Part shown: positions 52,146-60,345 of the stretch, one piece after another
Layout: each line of letters starts with the position of its first letter
How positions within the stretch are numbered: the first letter of the stretch is position 1
Origin: Tessaracoccus sp. MC1679
Lineage (GTDB): Bacteria > Actinomycetota > Actinomycetes > Propionibacteriales > Propionibacteriaceae
Assembly: GCF_014164775.1 (NCBI RefSeq)
Contig: NZ_JACJGB010000009.1
Span: 62,001-126,000, forward strand
Reading direction: 5' to 3'
DNA length: 64,000 nt
Notes under the pieces: generated by a model
Database searches by the model: none
Told to the model about the DNA's origin: nothing
What the model saw: the letters and a program-made list of their open reading frames with translations, nothing else
Made by a program: the position numbers and the translations under genes

Positions 52146-53122
52146 AGGCTCATCATTTCGTTCATGCGTCGCCTCAGCTCCTCGTCGTCAAGTTGCCCTG
52201 GGGCGCCAGCCAGGGACAGCGTGTAGGTAATGTGAGAGATCGCGGCCCGTCGAGCCTCCGGAATCTCAGAGGTCCTCAGCCCTGGAAAATCCTCTCCGAC
52301 CTCCCATGCTAGGACTGGACCGTCCAGTGCGAACTTGTGCTCGTCACTGTCCACACCCAGCAGGAATCCGCTTCCCGCCATCCGTTGAATCAGCTCGTCA
52401 CGTAGACATCCCCTTTTCGCTAGATCGTCCACCACCGCGCCGATGTTCCTGCCAGCGGGCGATGAGACCACATGCAGCCGAACCAGCGTGAGACGTGCGT
52501 CGTTGATTCGATCCAACTGATCCAGGCTCGAGATCGCGACTTCAAGGGCATCTCTCTGGGACGACTTGACCTCGATGTCGCCGTTGGGGGTACTGAAGTC
52601 ATGCTTTGCCTTATCCGGCCCGGTCCAGCACTCGACGGCATAGAGAGGATTGCGCTCAGCCAGCATCGCCAATACCGAGAGCTCACCGAAGAGGCCTCTG
52701 GCGGCGTCCTCGCTGAGTGATCGGGCTGGGCGAAACAGCTCCTGCCAATCGTGGAGAGCGCCGAGAAGTGCAGCGTGGGCCAGTTCCTCGCGGCTCAACA
52801 TCCTTTCCACGACGCTGTCCGCGAGCAGGCTGAAGACTTGGGTGAGATGACCAGACTCGCAGGTCAGGTCGAGGTAGCGGACGCCGGACTCGGGATGCGT
52901 CCAGTCCGTGAGCTCTATCTGCTTGCCCGACTGGCTGTTGAACGCGTACCCCGGCTCGATCGGAGCCATGATGTGCAGCTTGGATGCTGGATCGGCACCG
53001 TAGAGAAGTGCGCTGCCCGCCGTATCGTGCGCAGCCTCGACGACAAACACGTTGCTGCTGGTGCCCGCGGCGTACACATCCGCGAGCAGCAGAGAGAACC
53101 TCTCACTCGCCCGACTCATCAT
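52142..53122 (-). CDS. PD-(D/E)XK motif nuclease-like protein (DUF4420)
   Basis: A 326-residue protein of the DUF4420 type. The nuclease core is visible: Glu in LFGELSVLAML (about residue 146), then KAKHDFSTPNGDIEVKSSQ (about 173-190), where Asp and the Glu-x-Lys pair supply the metal-binding PD-(D/E)XK triad. It is the best candidate for the DNA-cutting subunit of the island. Of several start codons the ATG at 53122 has GGAGG at six bases; the gene then overlaps the Z1 gene by 20 bases. It precedes subunit B with a four-base overlap. Confidence 0.85.
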   Translation of the reverse strand: MMSRASERFSLLLADVYAAGTSSNVFVVEAAHDTAGSALLYGADPASKLHIMAPIEPGYAFNSQSGKQIELTDWTHPESGVRYLDLTCESGHLTQVFSLLADSVVERMLSREELAHAALLGALHDWQELFRPARSLSEDAARGLFGELSVLAMLAERNPLYAVECWTGPDKAKHDFSTPNGDIEVKSSQRDALEVAISSLDQLDRINDARLTLVRLHVVSSPAGRNIGAVVDDLAKRGCLRDELIQRMAGSGFLLGVDSDEHKFALDGPVLAWEVGEDFPGLRTSEIPEARRAAISHITYTLSLAGAPGQLDDEELRRRMNEMMSL

Positions 53123-55718
53123 CACCATCCTCCTGCTGGTCAAGCACCTCGTCCCCTTCGACAGTCTCAGGGATCTCCCACATTGGTCTCACCGAGACAA
53201 ACGCACCTGCCTCCCCATTCACATCGTTCACGTTAGGGAAGAAGATCACGAATCCTAGAAGGTGGTGATCAACTGGAAGCGCGATACGGTTCCCACCCTC
53301 GAGCTTCGGCGCGGAGTTCTTGCTGATCGGGTAGACGAGGATCAGGCCTCGGCCTCCACCGTGAAGCCGTCGGAGTCGGCGGCGCTGCTCATCCGTTGAG
53401 TGAGGGTCACCTCTGTAGACCGCAGGATCGATGTCGCGGAGCCTGTCGTCGGGGGACATGATCGCTTTGAGATTGATCTTGTCTGAGGTGCTGTCCTCCA
53501 ACGCGGACCTGTTGGCGCAGCGAAGTTCAACCTCCCCGATCTTCAGCGTTCCGAGATTCGAGCCAGCCTTTTGGGGGGTATCGACGAGGATGACGTTCCA
53601 GAGAGGGCCCCCAGCCCACTTCCCCACCCACTCAGTCAGTCGCTCGCGGTTGTCCGTATCCTGAAGCCAGGACTGGCTATCGTGCGCACGGAATTCACGC
53701 AGGAAGTCGACGACTCGGTGACCAGGAACGTCCCGAACCATCGGACTCGAAGTCTGGCCCGGACTGGAAGTCAATTGGAGTCCACGGATCAGAGCCGCCA
53801 CCGCCTCCACGTTCCTGCCAGTCAGCCCTTGATCTGACCCATCCAGGATGAATGTCTGATTGGCCGTACCACTCAACCCAAGCTGCACGACACTCGCGTG
53901 GAACATCTTGTTGGCAGCAGTCACCTGAAGCCGGCCGGGGTGGGCACGGACCTTCACGCCAACTTCCTTGGGGGTGAACTCGCTCCCCTGAACCGAGCCG
54001 ATCTCGGCACGCAGGTCCTGCTCTACTCTCGCCAGGAACGCATAGTCGGCGTCGAGCCCGTCGGTAACCCAGACTCGGGGTAGGTCCTCATACCTGGGCC
54101 GATACCCAAACCAACGACCCATCTGCATCAACGTGTCGTACGTGTTCGACGTTCGGGTGAAATACGAGACCACAAGCCCTTCCAGAGTCAGTCCACGCGC
54201 CAACGTTCCGCCTCCGATGGCCACCACGGTGTGCTTGCGATCATCGTCATAGTTCAGCCGATCCGCCGAGGCTCCATTGTCGACGATCACATCGATGTCG
54301 TTGAGGACAGCGCTCAGGCGCTGCTCCACCTCTGACCAAACTGGCAGTGGGGCCGTTGCGGCCCCTGAGACCCTGCCTGACTCCTCCTGCCACGCAGCTA
54401 CGAAAGCGGCCAGCTGTCCAGCCGCAACTTCCTGACGCGCCGATTCGACAAGCTCTCTGAGGCGGAGAGCCATCGCGAAGTGCGGAGCGGTGTAATGCGT
54501 CGTGTGGACGAGCATTGATGAGTGCCCGATGTCCCCCCGCGCCCACCGGATTGCGGTTGCCACCACAAACCAGGCAAAGGCCTCACGGAGCGATCCTGGG
54601 AGGTCAGGGTCGAATGACTCCCGAGCCTCCTTGCTGCTCGGTGGACGCAGAGCATCTGAGTCTTCCTTCGGGATCCTGCGGACCATGTCCAGACCGTCGG
54701 ACCCGGCACCGTCTTCCTCGTCGACGGATTCGGCAATGCCGAAGACGCGGTCGGAGCCGAAGTAGCCATCCCCCGGCTCGATGGTGGTGAGGAAGTCTGA
54801 CGGGAAGAGCTCCTCGTCATCCTCTGGATCCATCAGGACATTGGCGAAGGGCGTTGCGGTGTAGGCGACGTAGCTTCCTGATTCCACCGACGCCCACAGC
54901 TCGCGGAGACGGCGATTGATTGTGGAGATCCGCTGGCGCTCGGCCAAGGAGTTGGGGGTGGCCTGATCTGCCTCGTCATCCACGATGAGCACTGGGTGGA
55001 GGCGGCGAATCTCCTGCGGGATCGCTCGCATCATCTTCACGAGGTACTTGAGCCTAGTCGGGTTCTTCTTGACGACGGCACATAGTGCCGGCTGATGCAC
55101 CATGAGTTCCTGTGGCTTGGGAAGGGGGACGAAATCGCGCTCCTTGTCCGTCAACGGGTACCAGCCCTCGACGTGGAAGAGGTCCCTCGTGAGTCTTGCC
55201 TGCGTCTGCTCGCGGAGATTGTTATTGATCCCAGACAGGACGATGACAAGCTTGTAGCCGGCGTCAACCGCCTTCGCGATGACGCCTGCGAAATTGCGGG
55301 TCTTGCCGGACTGGACGTTGCCCATCACCAGCCCTTTGCGCTTCTGACCGTGATGACTTGGGTCTGCTAGCAAACCGACGATGGACTCAGTTTCGGAGCC
55401 CAACGCTTCGATGCCTTGCTCCCGGCGGTGCTTGAGCAGGGCCTCATAGCGACTCCAATGGCCAGTCTCACTCGGACCCAGGTACCACCCTTCGCCGTCG
55501 TAGCTCTCAGGGTTCAAGACCGCAGCCCTGACAACCTGATGGGCCTTCTGTTTCTCCTTCAACTCCGCGTAGACCTGGTCGACAGCCGCGTGGTCGGTCA
55601 TGAAGCTCTTCGCGTGCTCGGCAGCTTCTTCAAGTCCCATGCGCAACTGGGTTATGGCTCCAAGGATCGCGTTGCGAGCCATGTGGAGGACTACTTCCTG
55701 CTGCGTTGGAGGGACCAT
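53103..55718 (-). CDS. Z1-domain superfamily II-type ATPase
   Basis: An 871-residue ATPase with the Z1 domain. Walker A: VMGNVQSGKTRNF (about 130-142) followed by SGINNNLREQTQ; Walker B: VLIVDDEADQATPN (about 247); then YVAYTATPFANVL; and the C-terminal motif TLEGLVVSYFTRTSNTYDTLMQMGRWFGYR (about 510-540 in total), which replaces helicase motif VI. It is the predicted motor of the system. The frame extends to 56132 through the GNAT gene, but TAGCCT seven bases before the ATG at 55718 supports this start; an ATG at 55682 is an alternative. It heads the five-gene operon. Confidence 0.88.
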   Translation of the reverse strand: MVPPTQQEVVLHMARNAILGAITQLRMGLEEAAEHAKSFMTDHAAVDQVYAELKEKQKAHQVVRAAVLNPESYDGEGWYLGPSETGHWSRYEALLKHRREQGIEALGSETESIVGLLADPSHHGQKRKGLVMGNVQSGKTRNFAGVIAKAVDAGYKLVIVLSGINNNLREQTQARLTRDLFHVEGWYPLTDKERDFVPLPKPQELMVHQPALCAVVKKNPTRLKYLVKMMRAIPQEIRRLHPVLIVDDEADQATPNSLAERQRISTINRRLRELWASVESGSYVAYTATPFANVLMDPEDDEELFPSDFLTTIEPGDGYFGSDRVFGIAESVDEEDGAGSDGLDMVRRIPKEDSDALRPPSSKEARESFDPDLPGSLREAFAWFVVATAIRWARGDIGHSSMLVHTTHYTAPHFAMALRLRELVESARQEVAAGQLAAFVAAWQEESGRVSGAATAPLPVWSEVEQRLSAVLNDIDVIVDNGASADRLNYDDDRKHTVVAIGGGTLARGLTLEGLVVSYFTRTSNTYDTLMQMGRWFGYRPRYEDLPRVWVTDGLDADYAFLARVEQDLRAEIGSVQGSEFTPKEVGVKVRAHPGRLQVTAANKMFHASVVQLGLSGTANQTFILDGSDQGLTGRNVEAVAALIRGLQLTSSPGQTSSPMVRDVPGHRVVDFLREFRAHDSQSWLQDTDNRERLTEWVGKWAGGPLWNVILVDTPQKAGSNLGTLKIGEVELRCANRSALEDSTSDKINLKAIMSPDDRLRDIDPAVYRGDPHSTDEQRRRLRRLHGGGRGLILVYPISKNSAPKLEGGNRIALPVDHHLLGFVIFFPNVNDVNGEAGAFVSVRPMWEIPETVEGDEVLDQQEDGDDESGE

Positions 55719-55725
55719 GCGAAGA

Positions 55726-55731
55726 AGGCTA
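55726..55731 (-). promoter_or_regulatory. leaderless-type -10 element of the effector operon
   Basis: TAGCCT, seven bases before the Z1 ATG at 55718. No clear -35 box is visible. Confidence 0.5.
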
Positions 55732-55828
55732 TCGCCTTGTCGAGTCAGTACGCCCTCCCGCTCCGGTGCCTCGACGGGGCCACGGACTACGTTCCCCGAC
55801 GATCGGCTCCAGCCTCCAGTCGCAGGTC

Positions 55829-56302
55829 TCAGGACACATCCGCGTGCATGTCGAAGTTCGGGACTCGTACTCCCCGGGTCCAGTTGTCGGCGTTCTCTCG
55901 GTCGACGACGAAGCCGAACCGCTCGAAGGCCGGCCTCGCCGTGCGGCTGGCGTGGGTCACCACGCGGGTTAGGCCCCGCCGTCGGGCCTCCCCCAGGACG
56001 GCCTCGACAAGCATCCTCGCCACTCCCTGCCCACCGGCGTCCGGGTGCACGAACAGCATGTCCACCACCCCGTCGTCCGTCAGGTCGCTGAATCCCACCA
56101 CCCGATCCCTCTCCACCGCGACCAGAGTCCACGCCTGGGCCCGCCGTCGGCCCCAGACCTCGAGGTCCACCTCGTCGGGTGACCAGGCCTCCAGCTGCTC
56201 AGGCGTGTAGTCCCCCTGGGCCGTTACGCGCACCGCGGCGTGGAAGACCTGCCAGGTGGGCTCGGCATCGAGGTCGCGGTAGGGGCGTAGGGAGACAGAC
56301 AT
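55829..56302 (-). CDS. GNAT family N-acetyltransferase
   Basis: A 157-residue GNAT enzyme transferring an acetyl group from acetyl-CoA to an unknown acceptor. The pyrophosphate-binding region is LFVHPDAGGQGVARMLVEAVL (about residues 82-103), followed by TRVVTHASRTARPAFERFGF, typical for motif B. It stops 110 bases before the Z1 start on the same strand and marks the right edge of the accessory island; base composition returns to the high-GC norm here. Confidence 0.87.
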   Translation of the reverse strand: MSVSLRPYRDLDAEPTWQVFHAAVRVTAQGDYTPEQLEAWSPDEVDLEVWGRRRAQAWTLVAVERDRVVGFSDLTDDGVVDMLFVHPDAGGQGVARMLVEAVLGEARRRGLTRVVTHASRTARPAFERFGFVVDRENADNWTRGVRVPNFDMHADVS

Positions 56303-56430
56303 CCGGCAACGCTATCCCGAGGACTCTGCAGGGGCGAGAGCGCACTCGACGCCACTGCGACGAGCCTCGCAACGCGCTCCCCGATCAGCCCCGATGGCAG
56401 ACTCGGGTGTATCCATGACGAAGGAGAGAG

Positions 56431-56898
56431 ATGACATCAGCCGAGGACCCCGGCATCCACACGCCGGTCACCTTCGAGAGCTGCTCCCACGTCGAGGGGC
56501 CGTTCTACCACGGCACGAAGTCGGCGGTCGAACCCGGCACCGAGCTGGTTCCCGGCCACGGCTCAAACTTCCACGCGGGGCGGACGTCGAACAACATCTA
56601 CTTCTCGGCGCTGGTGGAGACGGCAGTGTGGGGAGCGGAGCTGGCCACGGCCCTGGCCGACAGCGCCGAACGCGGTCACGTCTACGTAGTCGAGCCCACG
56701 GGACCGTTCGAGGACGACCCCAACGTGACCGACAAGCGATTCCCCGGCAACCCCACGCAGTCCTACCGGACCCAGCAGCCGCTGCGCGTTGTCGCGGAGC
56801 TTGAGCACTGGGAGGGTCACGACCCTGTGGTGCTCAAGGGCATGCTGGACCACCTCGCCCAGCTCCGGGAGCAGGGACTCGACGTCATCGAGGATTAG
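56431..56898 (+). CDS. arr: rifampin ADP-ribosyltransferase
   Basis: A 155-residue Arr enzyme, inactivating rifamycins by ADP-ribosylation of the ansa chain with NAD. The family features are clear: FYHGTKSAVEPG with His and Gly for NAD binding (about residue 26), NNIYFSALVETAVWGAELA (about 52), HVYVVEPTGPFEDDPNVTDKRFPGNPTQSYR (about 76-106) with the catalytic Asp. The length is slightly above the usual 140. AGGAGAGAG precedes the ATG. It stands alone between two GNAT genes; chromosomal arr genes are common in environmental actinobacteria. Confidence 0.93.
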   Translation: MTSAEDPGIHTPVTFESCSHVEGPFYHGTKSAVEPGTELVPGHGSNFHAGRTSNNIYFSALVETAVWGAELATALADSAERGHVYVVEPTGPFEDDPNVTDKRFPGNPTQSYRTQQPLRVVAELEHWEGHDPVVLKGMLDHLAQLREQGLDVIED

Positions 56899-56939
56899 CC
56901 GGTGGGCGAGGACTCGACCACTGGCGTCATCGGCGGCGG

Positions 56940-57007
56940 GTCTCGAAGGGTCGTCTCGGACCCCACAAGCAGTTCGTGCTGAACCTCACGCCACGACCCT
57001 TCGAGAC
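56940..57007. repeat. 15-bp inverted repeat downstream of arr
   Basis: GTCTCGAAGGGTCGT (56940-56954) is perfectly complementary to 56993-57007, with 38 bases between. The right arm runs on into GCGCCGCTGCGCGG and CTCCTCAGGG, wording typical of actinobacterial intergenic REP elements. It could also terminate arr. Confidence 0.65.
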
Positions 57008-57073
57008 GCGCCGCTGCGCGGACGACGCTCCTCAGGGAACGAGAAGGTGATCAGGACAGGCGGCCGGTCGGTT

Positions 57074-57601
57074 CTAGAGGACGTACTCGAACAGGTGGAA
57101 CTGGTTCAGGTCAGTTCCGTCGTAGCGCACTGTGTGGCAACCCAGATCCGTGAAGCCGCACCGTTCATACAGCCTGCGCGCGGGGATGTTCTCGACATAG
57201 GTGTCCAGGCGGACGGTCCGGCAGTCCTGTTCCCTCGCGACCCTGATCGAGGCGTCCACGAGGAACCGGGCCACGCCCAGTCCGAGATGGTCAGGCACGA
57301 CGCCGAGAGCGTGGACAATCAGCACCTCGTCCCGCTCCGCCTCGATCGCCCAACCAGCCTCCTCGTACGCGTCGGCTGCGTCGTGATTGAGCACCACAAC
57401 ACCGGCGATGGTGTCGTCGTCGACGGCCAGGTACAGCTCGCCGGCTTCAACCCACCCGGCGACCTCCGCCTGCGTAGGGTGGTCTTCGGTGTGCCAGTGG
57501 GGGTAGTCCACGGTCTGGGCGAGGTGGTCGATGATCCTCCGGTAGGCCGCCTGCGCCGCCGTGGTGTCGTGCGGCTCGGCTCGTCGGAAGTTCAGGTCCA
57601 T
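57074..57601 (-). CDS. GNAT family N-acetyltransferase
   Basis: A 175-residue GNAT enzyme unrelated in detail to the one at 55829. VLIVHALGVVPDHLGLGVARFLVDASIRVA (about residues 102-131) is the acetyl-CoA-binding region; TVRLDTYVENIPARRLYERCGF follows. The substrate is unknown. The ATG at 57601 has AAGGA eight bases upstream; an ATG ten codons earlier lacks such a site. Confidence 0.85.
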   Translation of the reverse strand: MDLNFRRAEPHDTTAAQAAYRRIIDHLAQTVDYPHWHTEDHPTQAEVAGWVEAGELYLAVDDDTIAGVVVLNHDAADAYEEAGWAIEAERDEVLIVHALGVVPDHLGLGVARFLVDASIRVAREQDCRTVRLDTYVENIPARRLYERCGFTDLGCHTVRYDGTDLNQFHLFEYVL

Positions 57602-57704
57602 GCTCGGTGTCCTTCTGTCGAAGTGGGTCACAGATGTCTTTCTGCCGACGGTATCGGGCTACGACGGGCCATGCATCTGTCGACCGGTTCGGTCAGACAG
57701 CCGG

Positions 57705-58340
57705 CTAGACGAGGCCGTACGCCGTGGTGGCGAGCAGCCCGGCCCCGATGAGCAGCAACGCCACGCCCCCCAGGAGCGTGACGATGCGGTCCGCGGCCGG
57801 GGACCGATGGAAGCCGAACAGCCGCACCAGGGCGATCGTCGCCGCCCACCACAGCCCGGCCCCGAGCACGACTGCTGCGCACAGCGCGGCGGTGCGCATC
57901 TCGGCACCGTCGCCGGGCCCGATGAACTGCGGCAGGATCGCCGCGAAGAAGAGCAACGCCTTCGGATTGGTCGCGTTCGTGACGAACCCGCGCACGTAGC
58001 CTCCCTGCGCCCGCCCCCCGGTGATGCCCTCGGTATCCACCCCGGCCCCCGTACTGCGCGCCGCGTGCAGCATGCCCGCGCCTATCCATAGCAGCACTCC
58101 GGCGCCGAGCACCTGCACGGCGGTCAGCGCGCCTGGCGCGGACACCAGCAGAGCAGTCGCACCCGCCGCCGCGAGCAGCGCATGCAGCATCAACCCGGTG
58201 ACGATGCCGGCGGCCGCCGAAGCGCCTTCCCGCACGCCACGGGTGGCCGAGTGCACCACCAGCACCAGGTCCGGGCCGGGCACGGCCAGCGCCACCAACA
58301 GCGCGACGGCGAACGCCGCCCACGACTCAGCTCCCACCAT
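57705..58340 (-). CDS. LysE/RhtB family exporter
   Basis: A 211-residue membrane protein of the LysE family with about six helices. The conserved start is visible as VALAVPGPDLVLVVHSATRGVREG (about residues 16-39), followed by TNATNPKALLFFAAILPQF (about 128). It exports amino acids or their analogues. It is divergent from an Lrp/AsnC regulator, the usual pairing for such exporters. GGAGG lies next to the ATG at 58340; GTG at 58337 would have better spacing. Confidence 0.88.
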   Translation of the reverse strand: MVGAESWAAFAVALLVALAVPGPDLVLVVHSATRGVREGASAAAGIVTGLMLHALLAAAGATALLVSAPGALTAVQVLGAGVLLWIGAGMLHAARSTGAGVDTEGITGGRAQGGYVRGFVTNATNPKALLFFAAILPQFIGPGDGAEMRTAALCAAVVLGAGLWWAATIALVRLFGFHRSPAADRIVTLLGGVALLLIGAGLLATTAYGLV

Positions 58341-58388
58341 GCCTCCAACCCGAGATTCCGTCCCGGGCAACGTTATGGGTGGATTCGC

Positions 58389-58394
58389 TACCCT
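58389..58394 (+). promoter_or_regulatory. leaderless-type -10 element
   Basis: TACCCT, six bases before the ATG at 58401, in the 60-base gap that must also hold the LysE promoter. Confidence 0.55.
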
Positions 58395-58400
58395 TCGCTC

Positions 58401-58910
58401 ATGAACGAACCCCAGAGGAAAGATCACCGATCTCCCGAACTGGATTCGGTGGACTGGGCGATCCTCGAACTGCTCCAGGTGGATGCGACCATCCCCAACA
58501 AGGACATCGCCGCCAAGGTGGGTGTGGCCCCGAGCACCTGCCTGGAGCGGATCCGGAGGATGCGCCGCAACGGCACCATCGTCGCGACGCGCGCTCACGT
58601 GCTCCCCAGCCTCCTCGGGAAGGGCGAACAGGCGTTCCTCGGCATCCAGATCCGGCCGCACGCACGAGACACCGCCAACGACTTCGTGCAGAAGGCCCTT
58701 GCCCTGCCCGAGACGCTCGCGCTCTACAACGTCAGCGGCAGCGAGGACTACCTCGTCCACGTCGCCGTGGCCAGCAGCGCGGAGTTGCAGACGCTCATCA
58801 TCGACAAGCTCCTCGCCATTCCCCAGGTGGCTCACTGCCGGACCCAGCTCATCTTCGGCGAGCCCTGGGTGGCTCCGTTGCGGCACCCTCCGGGACCCGC
58901 CGAGCCCTGA
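58401..58910 (+). CDS. Lrp/AsnC family regulator
   Basis: A 169-residue regulator. The helix-turn-helix (about residues 16-58) reads LDSVDWAILELLQVDATIPNKDIAAKVGVAPSTCLERI in several parts; the C-terminal RAM ligand domain follows (FLGIQIRPHARDT, then VSGSEDYLVHVAVASSAELQTLI). It probably senses an amino acid and controls the divergent LysE-type exporter. The ATG follows TACCCT by six bases. It ends at a 17-bp hairpin shared with the gntP gene. Confidence 0.92.
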   Translation: MNEPQRKDHRSPELDSVDWAILELLQVDATIPNKDIAAKVGVAPSTCLERIRRMRRNGTIVATRAHVLPSLLGKGEQAFLGIQIRPHARDTANDFVQKALALPETLALYNVSGSEDYLVHVAVASSAELQTLIIDKLLAIPQVAHCRTQLIFGEPWVAPLRHPPGPAEP

Positions 58911-58932
58911 GACTCAAGCCTGGCCGTCAACG

Positions 58933-58972
58933 CGACGAGGGGGCCGCGCACCCCCGCGCGGCCCCCTCGTCG
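58933..58972. terminator. bidirectional terminator between the Lrp gene and gntP
   Basis: Arms 58933-58949 and 58956-58972 pair perfectly over 17 bp around the loop ACCCCC. It serves both convergent genes. Confidence 0.85.
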
Positions 58973-58983
58973 ATCCCCGAACG

Positions 58984-60342
58984 CTACGACACCAGAGCGA
59001 ACACACCCCAGGTGAGCAGGAAGCCCGTCAGGCCCAGGATGGTCGACAGCACGGTCCACGTCTTCAGGCCGTCCTTGACGCTGAGGCCCAGGTACTTCGT
59101 CACGATCCAGAAGCCCGAATCGTTGATGTGGCTGAGCCCCAGGCCGCCGAACGCGATGGCGAGGGTGACCAGCGTCATCTGGGTGGGGTTGTAGCCCGCG
59201 TCCAGGATGGGCTGGGCCAGCAGTCCGGCCGCGGTGAGGATCGCCACCGTCGCGGAGCCCTGCGACGCGCGGAGTGCGAGCGAGATGAGGAAGCCGGCCA
59301 GGATGATCGGCATGTTGATGGCGATCAGTGCCTCCGAGAAGGCCGCGCCGATGCCCGAGGTGACGAGCACGTTGGCGAACACTCCGCCGGCGCCGGTGAC
59401 GAACACGATCACCGCGACATCCGGCAGCGCCGAATCCAGCACCGACCCACGCTTGCCCAGCGACCAGCCCTGGTTGTGACCCACCACGAGGTAGCCCACG
59501 ACGACGGCGGTCAGCAGCGCGATCGGCGACGAGCCGATCATGCCCGCCAGCCCGCGGGCGGTGGAACCCTCCGCGAGCGTCATGTTGCCGACGGTTCCCA
59601 CCATGATCTGCAGGATGGGCAGCAGGATGAGGGCCAGGACGGTGCCGGCGCCGAGCACCCGCTTCGGGCCGTCGACGGCAGCGTCGTGGATGACGGCGGC
59701 CTTCGTGGCCGGCGACTCCAGCAGCTCGTACTTGTGCGCCTTGATCAGCTTCGAGGCGTAGAACCCGACGATCGCGGTGACGGCGGCGATGGGCAGGCCG
59801 ATGAGCAGCATCAGGCCGACGTCGGCGCCGGTGATGCCCGCGGCCGCGACCGGGCCGGGGTGCGGGGGCAGCGCGACGTGCACGGTGAGCATGGCGCCCG
59901 CGACGGGGAGCCCCAGGACCAGCGGGTTGAGCTTGGCCACGCGGGCGAAGCCGAACACGATGGGCGCCAGGATGATGAAGCCGACGTCGAAGAACACGGG
60001 GATGCCGAGCACGAACGCGGCGGCCGTCACGGCGGCGACGACCCTCTTGGGCCCGAGGACGGCGGAGAACTTCTCCGCCAGGGCGTCTGCGCCGCCGGAG
60101 ACCTCGATGAGGCGGCCGAGCATGGCGCCGAGGCCGACGACGATCATGACGCTGGACAGCGTCTTGCCCATGCCCTCGGTCATGGTGGGGACGACCTCGG
60201 TCAGTTCGATCCCGGTGGCCAGCGCGGTGCCGAACGCCACGAGAAGCAGGGCGACGAAGGCCGACATCTTGATCTGGATGACCAGGATCAGCAGCAGGAC
60301 GATTGCGCCGACGGCTATGCCGAGCAGGCTTGCGGCTCCCAT
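58984..60342 (-). CDS. GntP family gluconate-type permease
   Basis: A 452-residue membrane symporter of the GntP family with about twelve helices. Typical stretches are GMGKTLSSVMIVVGLGAMLGRLIEVSGGA (about residues 55-83 in total), VALPPHPGPVAAA (about 155) and GLGLSHINDSGFWIVTKYL near the C-terminus. It takes up a sugar acid with protons. As the third gene of otnK-ltnD-gntP, its substrate is most likely L-threonate or D-erythronate rather than gluconate. The start lies three bases after the ltnD stop. Confidence 0.9.
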   Translation of the reverse strand: MGAASLLGIAVGAIVLLLILVIQIKMSAFVALLLVAFGTALATGIELTEVVPTMTEGMGKTLSSVMIVVGLGAMLGRLIEVSGGADALAEKFSAVLGPKRVVAAVTAAAFVLGIPVFFDVGFIILAPIVFGFARVAKLNPLVLGLPVAGAMLTVHVALPPHPGPVAAAGITGADVGLMLLIGLPIAAVTAIVGFYASKLIKAHKYELLESPATKAAVIHDAAVDGPKRVLGAGTVLALILLPILQIMVGTVGNMTLAEGSTARGLAGMIGSSPIALLTAVVVGYLVVGHNQGWSLGKRGSVLDSALPDVAVIVFVTGAGGVFANVLVTSGIGAAFSEALIAINMPIILAGFLISLALRASQGSATVAILTAAGLLAQPILDAGYNPTQMTLVTLAIAFGGLGLSHINDSGFWIVTKYLGLSVKDGLKTWTVLSTILGLTGFLLTWGVFALVS

Positions 60343-60345
60343 GGC

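Noticed and set aside
55719-56132. N-terminal extension of the Z1 protein to 56132
   Set aside because: It would run through most of the GNAT gene in another frame, has low-complexity composition, and a leaderless start signal precedes the ATG at 55718.
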